Below, piece by piece: positions 1 to 7,925 of a DNA stretch of 48,239 bases (positions are counted from its first letter, which is position 1; each line of letters begins with the position of its first letter). Origin of the DNA: Acidobacteriota bacterium (GTDB lineage: Bacteria; Acidobacteriota; Terriglobia; Terriglobales; Acidobacteriaceae). The stretch lies in contig JAJZHE010000005.1 of NCBI GenBank assembly GCA_021804655.1, positions 1 to 48,239 on the forward strand. The letters are read 5' to 3'. The translations under genes and the position numbers were made by a program. Below the pieces are notes generated by a model. That model had not been told where the DNA came from. It ran no database searches and was given only the letters and a program-made list of their open reading frames with translations.

Positions 1-639
1 GTCTTCGGCGACGGAGGCGGTGAATTCACTGACAGGAAGGTCGTCATCGGAGGGAACGATCAGCCACGGACCCCAACTGACGACGATGCGGGTAAATGGG
101 CGAGGAATCTGGAAGCGATCCCAGGAGTGGAGGGTCCAGCAGCGCTGAGGCTGTAGATGAAAACAGCCGACGGGCGCGTCAGTGATTCGCGCTAAGTGGA
201 TGGGGCCGGATTTGGCGCGGTAGACGGGACCGCGCGGGCCGTCGGCGGTGAAGATGGCTGGGCGGCCTGCTTCGAGAACGTGTTGCAAGCCCAGCAGAGC
301 CTGTGCACCGCCGCGCGAACTAGAGCCGCGCACGGCGGAGTAGCCGAAGAGCGCGAGGACGCGCGTGATGAGTTCGCCATCGAAGCTCTGGCTGATGACG
401 ATGGTGGCCTGTGTGCTGCGGTAGTAGTAGGCACAGGCCAGAACACACTGGTGCCAGAAGCAGTAGATTTCGCGGCCTGGAGTGAAGCCGTGAAAGGCAG
501 GTGTGACGCCTTCGTCCGCGATGACTTCAAATCTCCAGGTGCGACCGAGCGAGTGAAGCAGGAGCCAGACGAGCGGCGGCACGATGGCCAGCAGAATGCG
601 CTGACCGAGGGTGAAAGGGCTGGAGGAACGCCGGGGCAC
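1..639 (-). CDS. DUF374 lysophospholipid acyltransferase-like protein (3' end beyond window)
   Basis: I translated this frame by hand: 213 residues are visible and it is still open at base 1. It opens with a hydrophobic N-terminal segment (residues 13-31). It then carries acyltransferase-like blocks: FWHQ at 61-64 (the H is the likely catalytic residue), SQSFDGE at 83-89, RGSSSRGG at 104-111 and TADGPRGP at about 131-138. This set is characteristic of DUF374 (COG2121), a branch of the PlsC/LpxL-like acyltransferases. The role is probably transfer of an acyl chain to a membrane lipid or lipid A precursor at the inner membrane; the substrate cannot be told. No ATG exists after the in-frame stop at 709-711, so GTG at 639 is the most likely start. 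It lies 65 bp downstream of the ABC permease gene on the same strand and may be co-transcribed with it. A start further upstream (CTG 708) is less likely. Confidence 0.85.
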   Translation of the reverse strand, partial: MPRRSSSPFTLGQRILLAIVPPLVWLLLHSLGRTWRFEVIADEGVTPAFHGFTPGREIYCFWHQCVLACAYYYRSTQATIVISQSFDGELITRVLALFGYSAVRGSSSRGGAQALLGLQHVLEAGRPAIFTADGPRGPVYRAKSGPIHLARITDAPVGCFHLQPQRCWTLHSWDRFQIPRPFTRIVVSWGPWLIVPSDDDLPVSEFTASVAED

Positions 640-704
640 AAATTGGATTGTACCCGCGGCGGGATAGGACTTGTAGTGCGTTGCGTATCCGATCGAGTGA
701 GCGG

Positions 705-1964
705 TCAGCTATAGCGAAGCCAGCGCATCATCTCCGGTAACGTGGCGCGCTTGCCGTACATCAGGATACCGATGCGGTAAAGGCGCGTGGAAAACCAGAG
801 GACCGCCCAGATGGCAAGGAGCATGAGCGCGATGGAGGCTCCGATCTGCCAGAGCGGCGGCATCTGTGAACCCATGCGCAGGAACATAACGATGGGCGTG
901 CAGGGCGGGAAAAGCGATGCTGCGACGACCCAAATGGAGTTGGGGTTGGTGGAGATGAGCAAGATCATGCTGAAGCTGAGCCAGACGGGCAAAGCGGCAA
1001 GCGGAGAATACTGCTGAAGTTCCTGTTCAGTTTCAAGCGTAGCTCCAAGACCGGCAAAGAGCGCGGAGTTGAGGGTGTAGCCAAGCAGGAAATAAACGCC
1101 GAAGAGGACAATCTGGAGCAGGGAGATGTGAATCTGAAGATTGCCGCTGAGGTACTGCGCACCAAGTGCAGAACCGGCGAAGATGGCACCGGCGGCGATC
1201 CAGATGAGAATCTGCGTGAGGCCGACGGCGCCGATGCCAATGAGTTTGCCAGTGAGCATGTCGCCGGCCTTGACGGTAGCCAGCATGACCTCGAAGATGC
1301 GCGAAGTCTTCTCCTGGATAACCGAGCGTCCAACGTTGAGGCCGTAGATCATGGTGGTCATGGTGAGCAGCAAGGCCATGATGTATGCGGAGTAAAAGCT
1401 GGAGACGGCGTTGCTGGTCACTTCCTTGCCGTTTTTGATCTGCCGGGTATCGACTTTGACGATTTTGAGGAGGGAATCCGCGGCCGCAGCGGAGATGCCG
1501 TGCTCGACAAGGCGACCGCGCAGGAGGGCGTGGTTGAGCGCGGATTGGAGGCGCTCGCTGGTGACGAAATCGCCAGCGGTCTGAGCTTCATACGTAGCCT
1601 GAATGGGGCCTGTGGCAGGGACGTCGACCCAGAAGAAGCCGTCGATGGCTTTGCTGTCCACCTCGGAGACCAGTTTGCTGCGGTCGGAGTCCATGAGCAT
1701 GCCGGGCATCTCCGCCGTGAAGAGATCGACGGTGGAGTGGGCGTCGGTGTCGGAGAGAATCTCTGTGCGAATTTCAGCGGCGAGCGCGGGATCGGAACAG
1801 GCGATGGCGATGTGTTTGTCAGTGCCCGAGTGTTTGCCGGAGAGGAACGAAAGATAGAAGACGCCGGCAAAGACGGCGGGCAGCAGAATGGTGGTGATGA
1901 GGAAGGTCCTGCCGCGGACCTGCTCCTTGTATTCGCGCTGGGCAATCAGCAGGATATTACGCAT
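705..1964 (-). CDS. ABC-2 type transporter permease (NatB-like)
   Basis: 419 residues. One N-terminal membrane helix (about 21-42) is followed by a large extracytoplasmic region (about 43-185), then at least five more hydrophobic helices to the C-terminus. After helix 2, residues 215-240 hold the ABC-2 permease motif with EKTSRIFEVMLAT, typical of the NatB/YhaP branch (ABC2_membrane_3). It should form an exporter with the ATPase encoded just upstream: the ATPase stop (1957) lies inside this gene's first codons, an 8-bp overlap that implies translational coupling. The substrate is unknown; relatives export Na+ or other small molecules, or take part in envelope stress. Family assignment is firm, substrate is not. 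Confidence 0.9.
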   Translation of the reverse strand: MRNILLIAQREYKEQVRGRTFLITTILLPAVFAGVFYLSFLSGKHSGTDKHIAIACSDPALAAEIRTEILSDTDAHSTVDLFTAEMPGMLMDSDRSKLVSEVDSKAIDGFFWVDVPATGPIQATYEAQTAGDFVTSERLQSALNHALLRGRLVEHGISAAAADSLLKIVKVDTRQIKNGKEVTSNAVSSFYSAYIMALLLTMTTMIYGLNVGRSVIQEKTSRIFEVMLATVKAGDMLTGKLIGIGAVGLTQILIWIAAGAIFAGSALGAQYLSGNLQIHISLLQIVLFGVYFLLGYTLNSALFAGLGATLETEQELQQYSPLAALPVWLSFSMILLISTNPNSIWVVAASLFPPCTPIVMFLRMGSQMPPLWQIGASIALMLLAIWAVLWFSTRLYRIGILMYGKRATLPEMMRWLRYS

Positions 1965-2859
1965 CGACTTTGCCTCCGACGGTCTGGATGAAAATCTCTT
2001 CGAGCGAAGGCTCCATCAACTCGAAGCGGTAGATCGTGGCTTTGGAGACGGCCTCCACAAGCAACTTCTGAGCGTCGCCGTCCTCTTTGAGTTGAATCTC
2101 GGCGTGCCCGGAGTAGTTTTTGGCCTGAGCGATCTCCGGACTGCGAAGGAAGCTGTCATCGCCTTGAAATTCGACGATGACGCGATCCCGTTTGTAGCGG
2201 CTTTTGATCTCGCGGACGCGGCCGGAGAGGACGAGATTGCCCTGATGGATGAGCGCGATGGAGTCACAGAGTTTTTCCACCTGATCCATGCGGTGCGTGG
2301 AGAAGAGAATGGTTTTTCCCTGCGTTTTCTGCTCCAGAAGCGTGTCCTGAAGAAGGGTCGCGTTGACCGGATCGAGGCCGCTGAACGGCTCATCCATGAT
2401 GATAAGTTCCGGCTCGTGGATGAGAGCGGAGATGAACTGAATTTTCTGCTGCATGCCCTTGGAAAGCTCCTCGGTTTTCTTGAGGATGGAGTGGGCAATG
2501 TCGAGTTTTTTGGCCCAGGCGATGGCGCGCTTTTGTGCTTCTTCGGCGGAAAGACCGCGGAGGCTGCCCATGAAGATGAGCTGATCGAGGACTTTCATCT
2601 TTTTGTAAAGCCCGCGCTCTTCCGGGAGGTACCCGACACGTGTGAGGCTGCTGCGGGAGAATGGCTGGTCGAAGAGCGTGATGGAGCCGGAGTCTGGCGC
2701 GGTGATGCCGATCATCATGCGGATGGAGCTTGTTTTGCCGGAGCCGTTGGGTCCGAGGAGACCGAACATCTGACCTGGCTCGATGCGGAAGCTTAACTGG
2801 TTGACGGCGACTTTATCCTGATATGCCTTGGTGACAGCGGAGAGTTCAACAACCGGCAT
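1957..2859 (-). CDS. ABC transporter ATP-binding protein (NatA-like)
   Basis: 300 residues. Walker A GPNGSGKT is at 36-43, the ABC signature LSKGMQQK at 132-139, Walker B LIIMDEP at 152-158 and the switch histidine in STHR at 187-190. The region after about 215 matches the C-terminal extension (DUF4162-like) common in NatA/YhaQ-type exporters. The cytoplasmic ATPase would power the permease encoded by the next, overlapping gene. I chose ATG 2859 because GGAG lies 7 nt upstream and the core domain begins right there; the frame stays open upstream to 3276, but that extension is low-complexity and reads as non-coding. The gene is divergent from the small membrane protein at 2911. Confidence 0.93.
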   Translation of the reverse strand: MPVVELSAVTKAYQDKVAVNQLSFRIEPGQMFGLLGPNGSGKTSSIRMMIGITAPDSGSITLFDQPFSRSSLTRVGYLPEERGLYKKMKVLDQLIFMGSLRGLSAEEAQKRAIAWAKKLDIAHSILKKTEELSKGMQQKIQFISALIHEPELIIMDEPFSGLDPVNATLLQDTLLEQKTQGKTILFSTHRMDQVEKLCDSIALIHQGNLVLSGRVREIKSRYKRDRVIVEFQGDDSFLRSPEIAQAKNYSGHAEIQLKEDGDAQKLLVEAVSKATIYRFELMEPSLEEIFIQTVGGKVDA

Positions 2860-2910
2860 GCAGCGGCTCCAGGCTTTAGATTTAGAGTGAGCCAAGGATA
2901 GCATAAGGAA

Positions 2911-3144
2911 ATGAAGCGGGTGAGCAAGGTGTGGGCGCGGGGAGCGGTGGAGATTGGGTTCATCCTGTTTCTGTTTTATGCGAACCTGCTGATGGGAGAA
3001 TTCTCGCGATCCGGCGAGCAGCGCGGGCACAGGCTGGCGTGGGCGATGCGGGATGTGATGACGCCGGAAAATCTGGTGATTGGGCTGGTGGCGGCGGTGA
3101 TTGGCTTTGGAGTAGTGGAACTGGTGCGGAAGCGGTTGGAGTGA
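2911..3144 (+). CDS. small two-helix membrane protein, unknown function
   Basis: 77 residues. A basic N-terminus (KRVSKVWARG) is followed by a hydrophobic helix at about 12-29, a polar, charged middle (about 32-52) and a second hydrophobic helix at about 54-70, ending in RKR. I do not recognise a family. The ATG is 51 bp from the divergent ABC ATPase start, so the two may share a control region. The recG start lies only 25 bp downstream of the stop, so co-transcription with recG is plausible. Coding status rests on the clean membrane-protein composition and on the fit between neighbours. Confidence 0.65.
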   Translation: MKRVSKVWARGAVEIGFILFLFYANLLMGEFSRSGEQRGHRLAWAMRDVMTPENLVIGLVAAVIGFGVVELVRKRLE

Positions 3145-3169
3145 GTGCGGCAGTGGCGAGCGATATGCC

Positions 3170-5473
3170 GTGGGTTGTAGCATCCGATGTGTGGCTTCCC
3201 TAGATACTTCTGTGATGTATGTGCGCGGCGTGGGTCCGCGTGTGGCGACGCTGCTGGAAGCGAAGGGAATCCGCACGGCGGAGGACCTGCTGTATCACCT
3301 GCCGTTTCGCTATGAGGACCGTCAGCATCCGCGCGCGCTGGATGAGCTGAAGGCGGGCGAAACCGCGTCGGTAATCGGAGAGATTCGCAGCGCGGGACTG
3401 GTGCGAACGAAGCGGCAGCCAATCTTCGAGATTGCGCTAGGGCAGGGCGCTTTCACGATCAAGTGCATGTGGTTCAACGGCGGCTATCTGCAGGGGCGTC
3501 TGCGCGTCGGCCAGACGATCGCGCTCTTTGGACGCATCGAGGCCTCGCGCTCCACGCGCAACCTGAAGATGATTCAGCCGCAGTTTGAGTTGCTGCCGGA
3601 GGCAGGCAGCGACGACATGACGCGGCTGCTGGAGGTGGGCCGAATTACGCCGGTGTATGAGTCGCTGGGCGGCGCGCAGCTTGCTTCACGCTGGCAGCGG
3701 AAGGTGATCTTTCAATTGCTGGAAGGGATTCGCGGCAACGTGCCGGAGTGCCTGCCTGAGGCGATGCTGGAGCGGCTGGGATTTCCCGGACGCGAGCAGG
3801 CGTTGGCGGAGGCGCACTTTCCGCCGGAGGGTACGGCGACCGACGCGCTGGAGGCGGCGCAGACGGCAGCGCAGCGGCGACTGATCTTCGAGGAGCTGTT
3901 CTATCTGGAGCTGGGGCTGGAGCTAAAGCGCCGCCGCGGCCGGGAGCAGCGCGGCATCGCCTTTCGCACGACGGATGCGGCGCGCGAGGCGATTCGGGCG
4001 ATTCTGCCATTTCATCCGACGGCGGCGCAGAAACGCGCACTGGGCGAGATTGTGGCGGATATGCGCGAGGCGCATCCGATGCGGCGCCTGCTGCAGGGGG
4101 ACGTGGGATCGGGCAAGACGATCGTGGCGCTGCAGGCGATGGTGGTGGCGATGGAAAACGGCTACCAGACGGCGCTGATGGCTCCGACGGAGATTCTGGC
4201 GACGCAGCATTATCTGGCGGCGCGCAAGCTGCTGGGGCGGCAGAAGTATCGAATTGCGCTGCTAACCGGATCGGTAGACGCCGACGCAAAACGCGTTCTC
4301 CGCCGGCAAATGGAGCAGGGCGAGGTGCAACTGGTGATCGGAACGCATGCGCTGATCGAGGAGAACGTGGAATTTGCCCGGCTCGGGTTGGTGGTGGTGG
4401 ACGAGCAGCATCGTTTTGGCGTGATGCAGCGCTTCCGGCTGATGAAAAAGCCAAACGAGGCCGAACCGGACGTGCTGGTGATGACGGCGACGCCGATTCC
4501 GCGGACGCTGGCGCTGACGCTCTATGGCGACCTGGACACGAGCGTGCTGGACGACCTGCCGCCGGGAAGGACGCCGATTGCAACGCGGCGCATGGAGGCG
4601 GAGCGCGCGGGCGAGGTGTGGGAGTTTGTGCGCGCGCAGGTGACGTCCGGCAGGCAGGCGTACATCGTCTATCCGGTCATCGAAGGAACGAAGGACGACC
4701 AGCAGGAGCTGGACTTTGCGCAGGATGAAGCAGGGGAGAACTTGCCTGCGAAGACCGTCGAAGTAGCGAAGCCGAGGCGCGGGCGTCCTGCGACGTTGTT
4801 TACAGCGGAAAAAGCAGCGGCCAAGGTTGCGGCAAAGGCGGGACCGAAGGCGCGGATGGAGCTGCGTTCAGCGACGGAGATGTTTGAGCAGTTGCGGGCT
4901 GGGCCGTTTTCAGAACTACGCGTGGGACTGCTGCATGGCCGTCTCGATGCGGACGAAAAAGAGGTGGTCATGCGACGATTTCAGCGCGGAGAGACCGACG
5001 TGCTGGTGGCGACGACAGTGGTGGAGGTCGGCGTAGATGTTCCGAACGCAACCGTGATGGTAGTGGATCATGCGGAGCGATTTGGGCTGGCGCAACTGCA
5101 TCAGTTGCGCGGGCGCGTGGGCCGTGGAAACGCGAAGAGCTATTGCATTCTGATGACGGGTGAACGCGTTTCGGCTGAAGCGGAGCAAAGGCTGGAGGCG
5201 ATGGTGGCGACGCAGAATGGATTTGAGCTGGCGGAACTGGACCTGAAGATGCGTGGGCCGGGCGAGTTTTTCGGGACGCGGCAAGCGGGTTTGCCGGGCT
5301 TTCGCGTGGTCAACCTGATCCGGGACAAGGAGTTGCTGGAAGTGGCCAAGCAGGAGGCGACGTGCTTTGTGTCGGCTCCCGATCCGGAGGTGACAGAGAC
5401 GGAACGACGCCGCGTGTGGGAGCACCTGAAACAAAGCTGGCAGCGGCGCTATGGGTTGATGGAAGCGGGATAA
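3170..5473 (+). CDS. recG: ATP-dependent DNA helicase RecG
   Basis: 767 residues from GTG 3170. It remodels stalled forks and branch-migrates Holliday junctions. The N-terminal wedge/OB region starts at VRGVGPRVATLLEAKGI. Walker A GDVGSGKT is at 310-317, the DEQH box at 411-414, and motif III is in VMTATPIPRTLALT. Motif VI is in QLRGRVGRG and the C-terminal RecG motif includes MRGPGEFFGTRQAG. An extra 45-50 residues rich in Lys, Ala and Arg lie between motif IV and GLLHGR (about 512-565), with KPRRGRP at 534-540, an AT-hook-like core. The start is uncertain: GTG 3191 and ATG 3215 are in frame and none has a good Shine-Dalgarno. The family's usual length is about 690-700 residues; the insertion accounts for much of the difference. 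Confidence 0.95.
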   Translation: MGCSIRCVASLDTSVMYVRGVGPRVATLLEAKGIRTAEDLLYHLPFRYEDRQHPRALDELKAGETASVIGEIRSAGLVRTKRQPIFEIALGQGAFTIKCMWFNGGYLQGRLRVGQTIALFGRIEASRSTRNLKMIQPQFELLPEAGSDDMTRLLEVGRITPVYESLGGAQLASRWQRKVIFQLLEGIRGNVPECLPEAMLERLGFPGREQALAEAHFPPEGTATDALEAAQTAAQRRLIFEELFYLELGLELKRRRGREQRGIAFRTTDAAREAIRAILPFHPTAAQKRALGEIVADMREAHPMRRLLQGDVGSGKTIVALQAMVVAMENGYQTALMAPTEILATQHYLAARKLLGRQKYRIALLTGSVDADAKRVLRRQMEQGEVQLVIGTHALIEENVEFARLGLVVVDEQHRFGVMQRFRLMKKPNEAEPDVLVMTATPIPRTLALTLYGDLDTSVLDDLPPGRTPIATRRMEAERAGEVWEFVRAQVTSGRQAYIVYPVIEGTKDDQQELDFAQDEAGENLPAKTVEVAKPRRGRPATLFTAEKAAAKVAAKAGPKARMELRSATEMFEQLRAGPFSELRVGLLHGRLDADEKEVVMRRFQRGETDVLVATTVVEVGVDVPNATVMVVDHAERFGLAQLHQLRGRVGRGNAKSYCILMTGERVSAEAEQRLEAMVATQNGFELAELDLKMRGPGEFFGTRQAGLPGFRVVNLIRDKELLEVAKQEATCFVSAPDPEVTETERRRVWEHLKQSWQRRYGLMEAG

Positions 5474-5740
5474 AGCCTCATATACGGGGCTGAAGCGGGG
5501 AGTTTGCCGGGGAAATGGTCGGCGAAGCGGTGAGCGGCATCAAACAATAAGTTGCGATGCGATGAACAAGCAAAGGGGCGCAGACAGAAAAGAGTTGAAT
5601 TTCAGAGTGGCAAGCGCAACTATTCTGTAGAAGACTGGTCGATACGATCAGAGGCGCTGAAAAGCGCAGGAGATTCAGGAGAAACGTAGGTTGCTCCGCT
5701 CAGAACCGACAAGGGTTTGGAGATTCTCCAGGAGGTTCCC
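5474..5740 (+). promoter_or_regulatory. 267-bp gene-free leader region between recG and the Gly-rich gene
   Basis: No credible coding frame or tRNA is visible. The segment must hold the promoter of the Gly-rich protein gene. A TTGAAT at about 5595 and TATTCT near 5622 are promoter-like but separated by 20 nt, so I do not assign a start site. The region ends with the strong AGGAGG ribosome binding site at 5730-5735. Confidence 0.4.
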
Positions 5741-6589
5741 ATGAGAACGATTCGGATACTGGGCGCGACTTTGGTTCTGGCCGTGGCGACGATGATACCG
5801 GCGAAGGCGAATGTCTTTGTAGGGATTGGATTTGGACCGGTTCTGGCACCGGTACCATATGCGTATGCACCGCCAATGTGCGATTACGGTTTTTACCAGT
5901 TTTTCCCTTATTCCTGCGCGCCGTATGGCTACTACGGCGATGACTGGTTTGCCGGTGGAGCGTTCATCGGAATCGGACCCTGGTATGGATGGGGCTATCC
6001 GGGCTGGGGTTATGGCGGCTGGGGCTACGGCGGCTGGGGATATGGCGGCTACGGGCGCTACGGTTACGGACGCTACGGCGATGGGCGTTATGGTATGGGT
6101 GATCGCGGTCGGTATGGCTACGGCGGACGCCCGGGCATCGGCTATGGAAACCGCGGCTCATACGGCGGACGAAACACGATTGCGCAGGGTGGAGCGCCGC
6201 ATGTAACGCCGGGCAACGGAGTGAGCGGAGCACGGCCAGGATACAGCGGCAGCAATGGTTCTCGATCGACAGGAAGCGCGAGCGGATTTCGCCCCACCTA
6301 TGGCGGCGGCCTGAGCGGACGAAGCGTGTCCAGCCAGCAGATGGCGCGCGGCGGCTACGGTGGCAGCAGCGGCTACCGTAGCTTTGGCGGAGGATATGGG
6401 CGATCGACATATGGAGGCGGATACGGCGGCAACCGATTCGGTGGCGCTTCCCATTTTGGCGGCGTCTCTCACTTCGGCGGTGGATCTTCGCACTTCGGTG
6501 GATTTGGCGGCGGCCACATGGGTGGCGGCTTCGGTGGCGGACACTTCGGCGGTGGCGGTGGTCACTTCGGAGGCGGCGGCCATCGGTAA
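5741..6589 (+). CDS. secreted Gly/Tyr/Trp/His-rich low-complexity protein
   Basis: 282 residues. Residues 1-23 form a signal peptide ending AKA before NVFVG. A Cys-containing aromatic segment (two Cys, many Tyr/Phe/Pro) is followed by tandem YGGWG units (coded around 6008-6045) and then RYG repeats. A Ser/Gly-rich stretch comes next, and a C-terminal block repeats HFGG, ending GGGHR. No enzyme domain is visible. It is probably exported to the periplasm or surface; the His/Gly tail could bind metal and the Gly-aromatic part could self-associate, but both are inference. ATG 5741 has a strong Shine-Dalgarno (AGGAGG, spacing 6 nt); the frame opens upstream at 5717 but that start has no comparable site. 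An intrinsic terminator follows at 6627. Confidence 0.8.
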   Translation: MRTIRILGATLVLAVATMIPAKANVFVGIGFGPVLAPVPYAYAPPMCDYGFYQFFPYSCAPYGYYGDDWFAGGAFIGIGPWYGWGYPGWGYGGWGYGGWGYGGYGRYGYGRYGDGRYGMGDRGRYGYGGRPGIGYGNRGSYGGRNTIAQGGAPHVTPGNGVSGARPGYSGSNGSRSTGSASGFRPTYGGGLSGRSVSSQQMARGGYGGSSGYRSFGGGYGRSTYGGGYGGNRFGGASHFGGVSHFGGGSSHFGGFGGGHMGGGFGGGHFGGGGGHFGGGGHR

Positions 6590-6626
6590 ATTCTTGAACC
6601 GGGTCACCAGGACTAGCGGGCAATCG

Positions 6627-6659
6627 ATCGGGAGCGGCTGAAGCTGCTCCCGATTTTTC
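6627..6659 (+). terminator. intrinsic terminator of the Gly-rich protein gene
   Basis: The inverted repeat ATCGGGAGC / GCTCCCGAT (6627-6635 and 6646-6654) is followed by TTTTT. It lies 37 bp after the stop codon on the plus strand, which fits a Rho-independent terminator. Confidence 0.85.
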
Positions 6660-6680
6660 TGCGCACAGAGGGATATCCTG

Positions 6681-6792
6681 GAGCGTTTTCGCTCAAAGTC
6701 TATACAGACAGGCAGTTGTTCGTGTGGCTTTTCATTGAGGAAAAGCCGCACCGAAAGAATTTCGATTGCAAGCACTGGGAGCGAAAACGCTC
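6681..6792. repeat. palindrome array / REP- or MITE-like element at the murG 3' end
   Basis: Two 14-bp arms, GAGCGTTTTCGCTC (6681-6694) and GAGCGAAAACGCTC (6779-6792), are perfect inverted copies of each other, and each is itself a 5-bp hairpin with a 4-nt loop. Between them lie a 12-bp stem with one G-T pair (6722-6733 / 6740-6751, loop ATTGAG) and a small CGAAA/TTTCG hairpin (6752-6764). The right arm's last base is the first base of the murG stop codon as read on the plus strand. It could be a REP-type palindromic element, a small MITE, or a structured terminator for murG. No transposase is present. Confidence 0.6.
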
Positions 6793-7925
6793 TACCGTAG
6801 TCTCGCAAGGGCCAGGAGGCGTTCAGCAATTTGCGCGGCGGCCTGGGGATGGGCCAGAGCACGGGCGGAATTGCCCATTGCAGCGAGGTGATCGCGATCG
6901 GCAAAGAGGTCGCGAAGAGTTTTCAGCAACAACGCAGGCTGTTGGCGCAGCTCGGTTTCGGTCAGCAAAGCAGCGGCACCAGCCTGCTGCATGACCTCGG
7001 CGTTGCGCTGCTGGTGATTGTCCGCAGCGGCGGCAAAGGGCACAAGAAGTGCCGGGCGACCGGCGGCTGCGAGTTCGGCAACGGTGGAGGCCCCGCTGCG
7101 CGCGAGCACCAGATGGGCACGCTGAAAACAGTCGGCCATATTGTCGAGGAACGGCTCGACGCGCCAGCGGGCAGGAGTGGTTTCCGCAGCGTCGCAGGCT
7201 TGAGCATAAGCCGCGCGTGTGGCTTCAGCATGACGCGCGCCTGCCTGGTGGAGCACGGTGAGCGCAGGAAACTCCCGCAGCAGGGCGGGGACGAGCGGCG
7301 GCAGAAGGGAGTTGAGGATACGCGCGCCCTGCGAGCCGCCGAAGACGAGCAGGTGAAGCGGCTGCGCAGGGTCATGCGTCGGCGCTGCATCGAGTGGCGG
7401 GATGGAGAAGAATTCGGGCCGGACGGGGATGCCGGTGACCTCAGCATGTCGGAACCATCGCGCGGCGGGCGGAAAATTGACGGCCGCAGCGGAAACAAAG
7501 CGTCCGACGAGGCGGTTGGTGAGTCCGGGGACGGCGTTTGGCTCAAAGGCCAGGGTAGGCACGCCGAGCAGAAGCGCAGCCGCCATACCCGGACCAGAAG
7601 CGTAACCGCCGACGCCGAGGACGGCGTGCGGACGGAAATCGCGCAGGATACGGATGCAGCGAAAGAGCGCCAACGGAAGCTGCGAGGCGGTGCGCAGTCG
7701 TGTAGCCAGCGAGACCTGGTTGAGCGGGCCAGCAGGGACAAGCTGAAGCGGGTAACCGGCTTCCGGAACGAGGCGTGATTCCAGCCCGCGACCGGTGCCT
7801 ACAAAAAGAATTTCTGCATGGGCGCAAGCGACGAGTTCGCGGGCAACGGCAAGAGCAGGAATGATGTGTCCGCCGGTGCCACCGCCGACGACGAGGATGC
7901 GCGGACGAGCGATGGGAGCGGTCAT
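6792..7925 (-). CDS. murG: UDP-GlcNAc:lipid I N-acetylglucosaminyltransferase MurG
   Basis: 377 residues. It adds GlcNAc to undecaprenyl-PP-MurNAc-pentapeptide at the inner face of the membrane, giving lipid II. The GT-B N-domain begins with the glycine loop GGGTGGH at 14-20. GVGGYASGP and the NAVPGLTNRLVGRF motif follow, and the C-domain carries VFGGSQGA and the donor-binding RSGASTVAELAAAGRPALLVPF block. The start at ATG 7925 overlaps the ftsW stop as ATGA, which implies coupled translation. It is the last gene of the visible dcw cluster: the usual next gene, murC, is absent and a palindrome array with a convergent gene follows. The length is normal for the family. Confidence 0.96.
   Translation of the reverse strand: MTAPIARPRILVVGGGTGGHIIPALAVARELVACAHAEILFVGTGRGLESRLVPEAGYPLQLVPAGPLNQVSLATRLRTASQLPLALFRCIRILRDFRPHAVLGVGGYASGPGMAAALLLGVPTLAFEPNAVPGLTNRLVGRFVSAAAVNFPPAARWFRHAEVTGIPVRPEFFSIPPLDAAPTHDPAQPLHLLVFGGSQGARILNSLLPPLVPALLREFPALTVLHQAGARHAEATRAAYAQACDAAETTPARWRVEPFLDNMADCFQRAHLVLARSGASTVAELAAAGRPALLVPFAAAADNHQQRNAEVMQQAGAAALLTETELRQQPALLLKTLRDLFADRDHLAAMGNSARALAHPQAAAQIAERLLALARLR

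Noticed and set aside
196-714. 172-codon plus-strand frame at the left edge
   Set aside because: The minus-strand frame here translates to a DUF374 acyltransferase with FWHQ, SFDGE and TADGPRGP motifs, so this is a shadow.
1128-2796. two plus-strand frames of about 290-300 codons antisense to the ABC exporter genes
   Set aside because: They are Gly/Asp/Glu-rich mirror frames of genuine ABC genes with Walker and signature motifs.
6000-6590. possible CRISPR-like or tandem DNA repeat array in the Gly-rich gene
   Set aside because: The repeats are short coding repeats (YGGWG, RYG, HFGG) in one frame. There are no uniform spacers.
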